From Coturnix japonica (Eukaryota; Chordata; Aves; Galliformes; Phasianidae), in NCBI RefSeq assembly GCF_001577835.2, contig NC_029529.1, positions 11,791,380 to 11,855,379 on the forward strand: a DNA stretch of 64,000 nt. The letters run 5' to 3'. The position numbers were made by a program, and so were the translations under genes. Below the pieces are notes generated by a model. That model saw only the letters and a list, made by a program, of their open reading frames with translations, ran no database searches and had not been told where the DNA came from. This document shows positions 21,590 to 31,124 of the stretch, one piece after another (positions within the stretch are counted from its first letter, which is position 1; every line of letters begins with the position of its first letter).

Positions 21590-21737
21590 CCTCAGCACTG
21601 CTCCTCACCTTGTTCCAGGAGGAGAGGTGGGCTTGGAGGGGCAGCCAGCCCACGGCAGGAGTGGGGCTGGGAGGGCCCTTCTGACCCAACCTCTTTGTGT
21701 TTCTGTTTTTCCATGTTCTGTGATTCTATGAAAGACA
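21590..21737 (+). mobile_element. probable old CR1 LINE 3' relic
   Basis: The end (ttctgtgattctatgaaag) matches the CR1 terminal wording and is preceded by a weakly similar cttctgacccaacct segment. The rest has decayed. It could also be chance similarity over a short stretch. Confidence 0.45.
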
Positions 21738-22168
21738 AGGAGAAGTATCTGGGAGAGATGGAATTTGGGCTTTCTGAAAACATTTCTCCAATGATAGATA
21801 CCTCGTGGCCAAGAGGTCCTGACTTGGACCCTGGATGAGCTGCAGGGACAGCCAGAACCATAAGACCAGAACTGTGCCATCCCTCTGTTGACTCCTCGAG
21901 CTGCACATTTCTGGTCCCATTTGAACGCAGGTTGGGTGTGATGTGGGTTGAGGTCACCCCTGCTGCTAACGCTGGTGGCACCTGGCTGGAACCAAGGCAT
22001 CTGCTGGGCCTTCACCAGCACAAGTGGGCACTGTCTCACCATGCCCACCCCACCAGCCCACATCTCCCTCTGTAGCATCCCCCAGTGAGCACCAACACCC
22101 TGATGAAGGCAGTGCTGGTGCTTTTCTTGTGCCATACCCTGGAACATCCCTACCCAGCACACTGAGCT

Positions 22169-22345
22169 CATAGAATGGCCTGGGTTGCAAAGGCCCACAG
22201 TGCTCATCCAGTTCCAACCCCCTGCTGTGTGCAGGGTCACCAACCAGCAGCCCAGGCTGCCCAGAGCCACATCCAGCCTGGCCTTGAATGCCTGCAGGGA
22301 TGGGGCATCCACAGCCTCCTTGGGCAACCTGTTCCAGCTCATCCT
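22169..22345 (-). mobile_element. CR1 LINE 3' end (copy B)
   Basis: A reverse-strand, 5'-truncated CR1 tail that starts with the complement of the terminus (catagaatggcctgggttgc). Over about 150 bases it differs from copy A at 13860-14060 by only a few bases, so the insertion is recent on the galliform time scale. Confidence 0.95.
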
Positions 22346-22959
22346 GCCTGCAGCTGGGTTGGCCCCTTGGAGGTGATGCACAGCACAGACCATGAGGGAT
22401 GTGAGCACAGCTGGTGACCTCGGGGTGCAGCCGTGCTGTGGGGCTGCTGCAGCAGGCAGGAGAAGTGGGTGCAAAGCAGCGCTCTCAGTGTGAGCAGACA
22501 GCAAAGGGTGCACGGTGCAGTTGTGGCTCTGCGTGTCAGCGCCGATCCAGGAGATGCTCTGGGGACAGTCGTGCGGAGCTGTGGCTCTCCAAGGGACCAG
22601 GTGACAACTCTGCTTTTCTCCCTCCGGTGACTTACGATTCTGTGAGCAGCTGAAGCCTGGAGTTTACGTTATGTGACAGGACAAAAATGTCCTATGGGCA
22701 AAGATCTAGGAAATCACACAAATAGCAATTTACTAATTTCCTGCTGCATGTAGAGATGCCGAAGGCCTCAGGGTCTGGGGATGGGACACGGAGCTTTTCT
22801 CTTTTGGGGCAATTAGATTCAACCCGCTCTTTCTAATGGTGGAAATCCTTCCTCGCCTGAAGGCTTTTTGTGTCCTATAGGAACAGGGCTGGGGTCTCCG
22901 TGCTGCTCAGCTCTGTGCCTCACCAAACCCATCTCAATACCTCAGAAATTACTGTGTAC

Positions 22960-23232
22960 GAGGGTGGGCAGTGATAGGACAAGGGGAATGGTTGAAATTG
23001 AGATGGGGAGTGTGAGGGTTGGATCTTTAGGAGGAAGTTTTTCCCCAGAGGGTGGTGACACAATGGCACAGGTGCCTCGCAAGGAGGCTGTGGATAGCCC
23101 TCCTGCAGGCATTCAAGGCCAGGCTGATGTGCTCTGGTCAGCCTGGGCTGCTGGTTGGTGACCCTGCGACACAGCAGGGGGGGAAGTGGATGAGTGCTGT
23201 GGGCCTTGCAACCCAGGCATTCTAATGACACA
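22960..23232 (+). mobile_element. CR1 LINE 3' end (copy C)
   Basis: Plus-strand CR1 tail of about 270 bases, extending further 5' than copies A and B (it includes the gataggacaaggggaatgg segment). It differs from those copies mainly by many single-base losses, often in short runs of one base. Confidence 0.93.
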
Positions 23233-23235
23233 TGC

Positions 23236-24222
23236 AGGACATGGCTTTGTTCCTACAGAAGGGTAATTCATGGGTCAGCACTGTGAGTCCCAGTGCTGCT
23301 GAGCAGAGCTGCAAAGGGCACTGCTGGGATGTCCCAGGCCTGAAGCTGCAGCTCTGCCCCTCAGCCTGCCTGCCCACCCTGCTGCTCCAGTGTAATTAGG
23401 GCTCAGCCTTTGGGTTCTTCTCATGTCCTCTTCTCAAGCCCAGCTTCCAGCTCCGAGCCATGGGACCCAACATCTGTGGGTTCCATACTCCACCATCCCC
23501 TATAGAATAGAGAGGACCCCCTCAGAGCCCACCCTGTTGGGGGGCACAGATGTGGGTCCAACTCACTGTCCAAAACAAAGCAGACTGTTTGGATCAGAAG
23601 CAAAGAGAAACAGCCAAGGGACACTTCAAAAAAGATTTTGCCAAAGACTTCAAGGAGTCCAGCTTTCAAGGAAGACTTGGGCTGCACAGCCCTGAGCTCA
23701 GCAACTCCCTGCCAAGCAAGCACCCCCTCAACGAAACCTGAGCCCGTTTGCACCATCCCGGTCCATTCTCCCAGCTGACTTTTTGTGCAGCTCTGCAGAC
23801 ATCGGGGACACCAACTGGGGGTCACCTCCTCCCCTCCCACCCATCCTTCAACCATTCCTGTCGTACCTCCTCCACACCTCTCCTCAGTCCAATGCTCTGC
23901 CCACAGTGGGGATCCCCCCCACCCCCCACCTTACAGCAGCAGAATCCCAGCACGGCCCCTGTCCCGCACCCCCAGTGTTACGGGTGGCTGCGTCCACCCC
24001 GGCTGTGCTGATGGGCACCTGATCTCAGCCGCTGCTCGTTGTTCTCACGCCGGCCGCCCGCCCGGGAGCAGCGCTGCACAAAGCAGATGTTCCCCATCAC
24101 ATCGTGTCGCGCCTCGCGCAGCCGGCAGCGGGTGTGTTGGATGCAGCTGCAACACGGGATGGGTGCAGACAGAGCGGAGATGTGGGGATGTGTCCCTTCT
24201 AAAGGGTGCCCTCAGCAGGGGA
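23236..24222. other. intergenic, no gene seen
   Basis: Unique sequence without recognisable exons. A GC-rich, CpG-bearing patch lies at about 24020-24190. The open frames visible here are short and lack domains. Confidence 0.5.
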
Positions 24223-24283
24223 GGATGGATGGATGGATGGATGGATGGATGGATGGATGGATGGATGGATGGATGGATGGATG
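24223..24283 (+). repeat. (GGAT)15 microsatellite
   Basis: About fifteen uninterrupted GGAT units, followed by degenerate GATG-rich sequence to about 24352. The pure run suggests active length variation. Open frames through it are runs of one or two amino acids and are not genes. Confidence 0.97.
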
Positions 24284-25779
24284 ATGGGTTTGATGGCGTG
24301 ATGTGGGTGGGATGGATGATGATGATGGTATGGATGGAGTGGATGGATGGACGATGGGAACGACGGACATGCTGCATCCCCACGCCCCCTGGTCCCAGCA
24401 CATCCTGATGCACACAGCATCTCTATGGCCTCGCAGTGCAGGAAGGCCGATGCTCTGCACACCTTATCCATTTTTAAAGAGCGTGCTTCATAAATACTTT
24501 GTAAAGCACCTTCCAGCAGCACTCTCGTTTGATTGTTTTGTTCTTCCTCGGCTGCTTGGGAGCGATGCCCACTCCCTGTGCTGCCAGGGCTGCAGCTCTC
24601 ATAGCAGAGCTCTGCTTTGAAGCTGGTGCTGCTCTGCCTGCAGTGCTCGAGCTGAGCTCCATGCTCTGCCACTCAGAAAAGACACCGAGAAGCAGAGAGA
24701 AGATGGACAGAGCCCAAGGTGCAGCGAGGCTGAACCCGCTGCTCCTCCACATCCCTGCAGCACAGGTTACAGCCAGCTGCCCTTTGCTCCACTGCGCTGT
24801 GGTTATCCCCATGGTCCTTTTAAAAAGTGAAGACATTCCAGGCAGCGCCTGCTATTGAGATGACTGCTTGCCTGGTAGATGTTCCCAAGCCAGGATTTGG
24901 CTTGTGCAATGTGTCCCTCTTTTCAGAAGCAGTTTATCACCTGGTGCCAGCTCAGGCAGCTTCCTGAGCAGCTTCCCATAGCGCTATTCCCATCAACGGC
25001 CAAAGCTTCCACCCTCTCCAAATATGTGTCAGGTTAACCAAAGGAGGTCTGTTCTCCCCAGCTCGGCTGGCTCAGTCTCACCTTCAGCTCCTCACTGCCC
25101 AGCTCTGGCCCTGCCAGGTTCTGGTGCTGGATCAGCTGCTCCCTCTCCCAGCTCTGCTTACTGCCTGTCCCTGGTCCAGCTCTAATGGGGCTCCAGAGAT
25201 TCACCTGGCTGCCATGAAGGCACGAGGCTGAAGTCCCTCATCTCCCCAAACGCTTGGTTTCATTTCAGTCACACAGGGTAAAATGGTCAAAACTGCAGAA
25301 GTGTGAACAGGTTTGGTGAAGCTTTTTGTCTCAGTCAGAGGGAAAGGCCCAAAGATCATTGATTTTTCAGCTGTGAAAGCCTCATTTCCACAACCCCTGC
25401 TCCAAACCCCCCCGGTCCTTCCCCTCCACAGCCTCCAGAGGACTTTCCCAGAAGTGAAAGCTTCGGCTGCAGAGCCTTTTTGTTGCAGGTTTCTCCCTGC
25501 CTCGGTGTTAATGGCTCTTGAAGGCAGCCCGAGCCCATAAGGCAGCGTGGAGAAACCTGTGCATCAAGTGGACACCCTCGCCCCTGGGCAGTGCATGTGG
25601 GGCAGCTCTGCAGCTGTCACTGCGAGGCAGCACGAGGTGACACTGCTGTGGGTGGCAGCCAGGTGAGCTGGGCAGGATGGGGCTGCTGCTGGACGGGGCT
25701 CTGCTGCTGTGCTTCTTCTTTGGGGTCTGGGGTTTGGGATGGAGAGGCTGCAGCTCTGTGCTGGTCAACCTCCGGAGAT
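24284..25779. other. intergenic, no gene seen
   Basis: Mostly unique sequence. The block at about 24470-24560 is AT-rich and complex and could be a regulatory element. No exon, known repeat or RNA gene is recognised. Confidence 0.45.
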
Positions 25780-25812
25780 CAGATGACCAACAAGAAGATT
25801 GTTGGTCATCTG
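25780..25812 (+). repeat. perfect inverted repeat, 13-bp arms, 7-base loop
   Basis: The left arm at 25780-25792 is the exact reverse complement of the right arm at 25800-25812; agaagat lies between. A transcript on either strand would form a stable short hairpin. No poly-U tail follows. It is too short for a usual microRNA precursor unless weaker pairing extends it. Confidence 0.95.
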
Positions 25813-25974
25813 TAAGGGGATAGAAATGATGGAAATGATGGAAATGAGCACTTAGAAGGGGTCCTCTGTGTGTGGGTCTGGGATCGACCCTATGAAGGGC
25901 ACTTGGTGAGGAAGGGAGTTGAGGCCCCAGACTGGAGCTGCATGCACAGCTGGGAAGAGTGCAACACCCAGGAC

Positions 25975-26150
25975 CTGAAAATGAAATGGGGATATGGGGG
26001 AAAAAAAAGAAAAAGAGGGGGAAGAAGAGAAAGAAGAAAAGGGAAAAAAAAGGGGAAAGGAAAAATAAAAGGAAAAGAAAATGAAAAAAAAAGAAAGAAA
26101 AAAGATGGAAAGGAAAAGCAAGAGAGAGGGAGCAGGAGAGTGAGGCTGGT
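25975..26150 (+). repeat. polypurine tract
   Basis: About 175 bases almost entirely of A and G on the plus strand, with a few T and C interruptions. Long purine-pyrimidine tracts can adopt triplex or unpaired structures. Lysine/arginine/glutamate-rich open frames here are artefacts of composition. Confidence 0.93.
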
Positions 26151-26569
26151 CCATCCTGGCCAAGCAAATGGCCAAGGCACCAAGCACAGAACAAAGCTCA
26201 GTCCTGGGAGAGCTTTCAGGAGAAAGGAAGAGTGAGCAGCTAAAAGAGCTGCCAAGAGCCGTGTTATTTATATGCCAGTCACGTGTCCCTGTGAAACTCT
26301 GCCAGCAAAAGACCTGTGGCAACCAGGACATCTGTGAAGGGTTTAACAGAAGATTCTGGGCAGAAAGAAATTGCTTTGGATCTCCTCCCCAGCCTCATCC
26401 TTGGATGCTGTGATGCCAGGACAGCAGAGCCAGGTGGATGTGGGTGCACGCAGAGCAGCTGCTGCTCCTTCACTGCTGCAAGGCTCCAGGGCCTCAACCT
26501 GAAGGACAACACCAACCCAGCAGCCCCTCTCCATGACTGTATGGGAACATCACAGCCACGCTGCTGGTG

Positions 26570-26910
26570 ACTTTTCCATCATCAGGTCCAACCATACATA
26601 GCACCATGGCTACGTTAACTGTTTGGTTTGGTGCTGAAAAATGGCGTATAAAAGCACAACTGATGGAAGGCTCTTACTCAAATCCATCAGGTTCTTACTC
26701 CAGCGTTTCAATTGAAATGCCATTAGCTGCACTTTCAGCCCCTTGGATGACTTTGTGCAAAGCACTGAGATCATCGATCCTCTGCGGTGCTCTGGCCGTG
26801 AGCAGGACCTGCCAAGCTGAAATGTCACCGCTGCGCTTTGGGGGCTTTCTCATCAGTGCCACGCTGCTAAGGGAGATGTCCTGCTCGTTCTGAGCGGTGC
26901 CAGGGATTTC
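26570..26910. promoter_or_regulatory. candidate regulatory element with a TATA-like box
   Basis: Complex unique AT-containing sequence about 340 bases long. It includes gcgtataaaagcac near 26644-26657, a good TATA-box match. No adjacent coding exon is visible. Composition suggests a conserved enhancer or the promoter of a non-coding transcript. Confidence 0.3.
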
Positions 26911-27444
26911 ATGCCTCCTTAGTTGGAAAGTTTGCCTTGAAACTCCGGTGAATTCAGAGGGAAAATGCTCTCATCGGGCTGGAAGTTTGGAAGGGCTGTT
27001 TGATGAACGCTTGACAGCACTCAGAGAACAGGACACCTCCCCGCTGTGTTGGAGAAGCCTGTCCCAATTCTGGGAGCTGGGAGTTCTGGGATGGGAAATG
27101 GGTGTTTTCAAGTGTCCTGTGGCCTGGTGTGTAGGGAAGTTTTCTCTCCACAGTGGGAACATAGAGCCAGAAATCCCAAGATTGGAAACAAAACTTCTCC
27201 CATGTACCCACCCATGACCAGCAGCAGCCCAGGGAGCACTGCTTAGTGAAGCCTGCAGCCCACAGCTGAGACCAGCACAGAGAATTAACTCCTGTGAAAG
27301 ATGAATAGCTTGATCACTACACACCCTTTTCTGATTCTATCCTCCCACCCCACCAGATGGGGCTGAAAGGTCTTCTACCCCCTTCTAAACAGCCCTAATG
27401 GTGCTATACCTAGTTCTGGTGTGTATGGGAACTGCTGAGTCCCG

Positions 27445-27605
27445 ACCTGAACCACTGATGGAGCACCTGGGGAAAGGACCTGCTCAGCCCTCAGATTACC
27501 CACAGTTGAAGGCATTTCAGCTGTGATCAGAAGGGGTGGAGCCCGGCTGCACCTCTGTTAGCCCCCATTTAAGGGCTCACTGCCTCTGGTTGGAGATCTT
27601 TTCCT
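27445..27605 (+). repeat. unclassified interspersed repeat, copy 2
   Basis: Pairs with the copy at 20250-20430: the same left block (cctgaacca...gagcacctgg) and the same right block (catttaagggct) at almost the same spacing. The related sequence may continue to about 27800. A fossil element, possibly LTR-derived; the family is not identified. Confidence 0.5.
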
Positions 27606-28734
27606 TTTGTAGGTTTCCTCTGCAAACCTGGCATCTTCTCATACTGGTGAGCAATCTTCTTCCCTTCCTTTATAGCACCTTTCTGTTGTGTGGGTCCTTC
27701 TGTTATCACACCCCTGTTGTAACACCTTTCCCTTTGCACCCAGCTGTCCAATTGCTACATGGTCCAATAATGAAGACTGGCCTTTCAACTGCAGGACAAC
27801 TTGTGTTGCTGGTGTTCAAGGTTAGGATGCTGGAAGAGCTCTGGCAGGTGCCCTGGATTCCTCAGTTTCACATCCATAACGTCCCTGGGATCTTTCTGGT
27901 ACTTTGACTTAGTAGGTATTTCACCAAAGCTGGAACAACAATCCCACGGTTGGGATCTCAATAAGGGTCACTGGGAAAGCATCAGAAATGCACACAAACA
28001 AGCTGGGTTGAGCTTCCCTGAACCTGAGTGGTTTGTAGGCACCAAATTTCTTACATCCCAAGAAATGCTTTCTCAAGGAAGACTGAACTGGATGAGCAGA
28101 GAGAGTAAAGGAAAGCCATGACTTCCTTCTGTTAGCTGTACAGTTTCTGTCCCACAGGAGCTATAAAGCAGCAGCAATCCCTGTGCCTGCGATTACCCAA
28201 ATTCACTCAGGACAAAGAATTTGTTGTGACAGGATGGACAGGAGGAGGAGAGGAAAGAGGGAGAGGATGTGGACAGAAGGAGAAGAGGGAACAGCTGTGC
28301 TGTCTCACCGTGTCCTCCATGCCTCACCCATTCCTTGGCTGGCCATGTGGGCACTGCTGCACCTTCAACAATTGGTCCTGGCCAAGTCCACTTGTCCTGT
28401 TCCTTCCACTGTAAGTTACAGCTAATGCCACCCATTGGGACGGGCTTTATGGCATCATGAATTCCTGTGGAGAGCATTGAAGTTCTTGGATCAGGAAGGC
28501 AAAGGGCTGATATTTATGAGGCATCTCCACTCAGCAGTGATGCTGCCCATTGCACAACATTTACCTCTGTCTTCCAGGACCTCTTGGGACCCTCGGCCTT
28601 GCAGAGCTGTACCTTGCCGTTCTTCACCCCTGGTGCTGCAGCTTCTTTCCCCTCTCACTCCCCCTTTCCTCCTCCTCCTCTCCCCAGCTCCGTAGCAGTT
28701 TCCTCGGGAGTGTTCAGCTTGCTGACACATTTGC
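27606..28734. other. intergenic, no gene seen
   Basis: Nothing recognisable beyond a possible continuation of the repeat copy on the left. Open frames are short and carry no domain signature. Confidence 0.4.
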
Positions 28735-28890
28735 CACAGATGGATGGTGCACACGGAGACAGCTGTCACTCCTGATTTGCGGTCCGCTGCGTGACAGCGG
28801 GACTGATGCCTTCTGAAAGGCCGTCTCGCGGAGCACATGCACTCTGACATTCTTCGAGATGAGCCCTACAGACACCTCTCAATGGACCTC
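28735..28890. promoter_or_regulatory. candidate conserved non-coding element
   Basis: Unique complex sequence with several CpGs (tttgcggtccgctgcgtgac, gtctcgcggagc) and motifs such as cacatgc. Flanked by low-complexity pyrimidine and CA-repeat sequence. Inferred from texture only. Confidence 0.28.
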
Positions 28891-28977
28891 GGGAGAAGCT
28901 GGCAAGCTAACCCTTCCTGCTCCCCCCCCTCCCCGAAGCAGCCTGCAGGCTGGAAGAAAGCAAGCACTCTGGTGTGC

Positions 28978-29001
28978 ACACGAACACACACACACACACG
29001 C
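28978..29001 (+). repeat. short (CA)n repeat
   Basis: A CA run with a ga interruption, ending in acgcggcc. Too short to be informative. Confidence 0.7.
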
Positions 29002-29504
29002 GGCCAACCTCCTTGGGTAGTTCTCTGCCACCACTGGCCTGCCAGGTCCCAGCCCGGCTGTTTGCTCCTGATGCTGGTGTATGAAGTGAGGCAGGCTGAG
29101 ATTTGCAAGAGGGAAAGGTCATCAGTGAAGCTGTTCTGTTCCCCTTTTCCATCTTTCTAATTGCAGGAGGGAGGGATGTGAGCTCTGTTTTCACTCCGCC
29201 AGAGCAGCTGCCTCCAGTCTCTGGAGTTCCTCTCTTGCAGCATAAACTGACTCTGCAGCACCAGCCCCCTCCGGGCCTCTGCCTTCTCCATCACTCATAG
29301 TGCTCTCCATCACTGATGATGGTTTCCATCACCGATGGTTGTCTCCAACGCCTCTGTTCCACACGGGATGAGGTCACAGCAAGATGGAAATCCCTTCCCT
29401 TGGCTGAGGGTTTCCTCCCACTTCCCCCTATGGGGCAGGCTGCCATATTGGGTCTGGCATTTGCTATGATGGTTCCTCACACCAGCCTGAAACCAGCTGC
29501 AAAC

Positions 29505-29662
29505 TTAAGGCACAGGAAGCCCTGGGAGGTGGTGAAGTCCCCATCCTCAAAGTTGAACTGTGGAGATGTGGCTCTGAGGGCCATGGATCGGTGAGTGGAT
29601 GGTTGGGCTGGATGATTGTAGTGGTGTTTTCCGACCTTAATGATCCGTGATTGAATGAACCT
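29505..29662 (+). mobile_element. CR1 LINE 3' end
   Basis: The sequence runs from a ggtggtgaagtccccatcc segment through gggctggatgattgtagtgg to a tttccgaccttaatgatccg end, the standard wording of a CR1 tail. It is moderately diverged and 5'-truncated. Confidence 0.85.
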
Positions 29663-30925
29663 ATGGACAATACCTTTCTGGTGGGGTTTTCAGCTGGACA
29701 AAGAGGAAATAGTCTTCAGCTCTGAGCTGAAGGATGTAGGAACCTGCAAGTACAGAACCATGTAGGAGCCTGCTCAGCAAGACAGACAGAAAATGTGTGA
29801 GTTTGCACCAGGGCTCAGCTTTCCTGGGCCCCTCAGCAACAAGAAATGAGGCTTCCATTCAGCCAGCTGTGAAGGCTCTGCAGGTGTCCAAAATGTGTTA
29901 ACTCACTTACAAGCAGCAGAATAATAGGCATAGAGGGCTTCAGTGCAAGTATGCTGCCTTTGAGCATTAAAGCTGAAATTCAGCTCTGTTATAGGGGAAA
30001 GGATAATTCTGGTCTATCAGGTACCTGTGCCCAGCCAGCATCAGCACAGGCTGCAGGCAAAGCAGGACTGAGCCAGGTCCTACCAGGGCAAGAGGGAACA
30101 TTTACCCCATGAGAAAGCAGGCAGGACATCTCCATCTATGGCAAAATCTTAGGAACAAGAGTCAGAAGATGCAGTGCACGGAGGGGTATTTTGGGGAGAA
30201 GGGGGGGCAGTGAATGAGGGTGAAACGGGCCACGTTTTTAATGAAAAATGCTTCATTTCTGAACCTTAACAAGATGAATGTAGAAACGTTTGGGAAAAGT
30301 AGTGGCAGAGGGCAGAGAAGCTGACAGTTAAAACTAGATGGAGAAGAACACAAAATGGGGTGCCCAGAAGGTCATGGTCAGCACAACGTGGAGTGGATCC
30401 CAACTGCTGGGGAGGCTGGTGGTGGAAGAAGCCTCTCCTTTCAAGAGATGCTCTAACACCATCAGGGTCATTGGCAGCCTTGTGCACGCCTGGCACGGGG
30501 CTGCCCTGGTCCCGGAGCAGCACCAGGTACCAGGAGATGCCATGGAGAAGAACGTTGTCCTGAAAACCCACGGCCTGGGGCTGGATGGCTGCAGAGCCGC
30601 AGGCAGCAGCAGCACAGCACAGAGGCACGGAGCGTTTTGCAGTCAGCACCTGTGAGCGGGGCTGCGGCCCCTCACCTGCTCCGGCAGCGAAGCAGCGGGA
30701 TCAAGGCGAGCCGTGAATGTCTGGAGGCCTCGCAGAGCACATGAAAGCGGCTGCTGGGAGCCGCGATCACAGGCGGAGAGCGGGGAAAGTTCGGCTCGGG
30801 CGGGGATTTCTGGCAGGTTGGTTTTACACTGGGAAATTCTCTCTCTGTCTCTTTCATGATGAAGATCCTTTTAATTTTCTTCCCCCCTTTTTTCTCCTCT
30901 CCATCTCCGTCTCCCCTTTCGCCAG
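29663..30925. other. intergenic, no gene seen
   Basis: Unique sequence of moderate G+C, becoming CpG-richer from about 30470. A pyrimidine-rich stretch from 30840 ends in the strong acceptor at 30925 that opens the next feature. Confidence 0.45.
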
Positions 30926-31124
30926 GCAGATCGCTGGGAGCTGCGGAGCATGTGATGCTGCCTTCCATATAGGGGCAGGAGCAAAGCAAGACCAACTGAT
31001 GGACGCCCTAGGGCCAGACTTGCAGACAATATATAACCTACTGCACGATCTGAAACGCTTCCCACTTTCACAGCGCGAACATCAGGCGGAGCTCAGCCGT
31101 GCTGGGAGAGCAGCCCTGGTGCAG
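30926..31124 (+). other. unassigned candidate exon (possible 5' UTR or novel transcript)
   Basis: A long polypyrimidine tract ending in cgccag (30920-30925) is a near-ideal acceptor. A near-ideal donor (cag then gtgagt) starts at 31125. The 199 bases between are complex, and one frame is open throughout (66 codons, with an internal ATG at 30994 and wording such as LQTIYNLLHDLKRF), while the first frame has an early stop. A TATATAA string lies at 31030-31036. It does not match any protein I know. It may be an upstream untranslated exon of PRR35 (10 kb downstream), part of a long non-coding RNA, or a conserved element. Confidence 0.45.

Noticed and set aside
21605-22513. 302-codon minus-strand open frame
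   Set aside because: It runs through a CR1 tail, which supplies much of its length.
24045-24672. histidine/proline/serine-repeat proteins on the minus strand and WMDG repeats on the plus strand
   Set aside because: Direct translations of the GGAT microsatellite.
25870-26255. lysine/arginine-rich and phenylalanine-rich open frames
   Set aside because: Translations of the polypurine tract.
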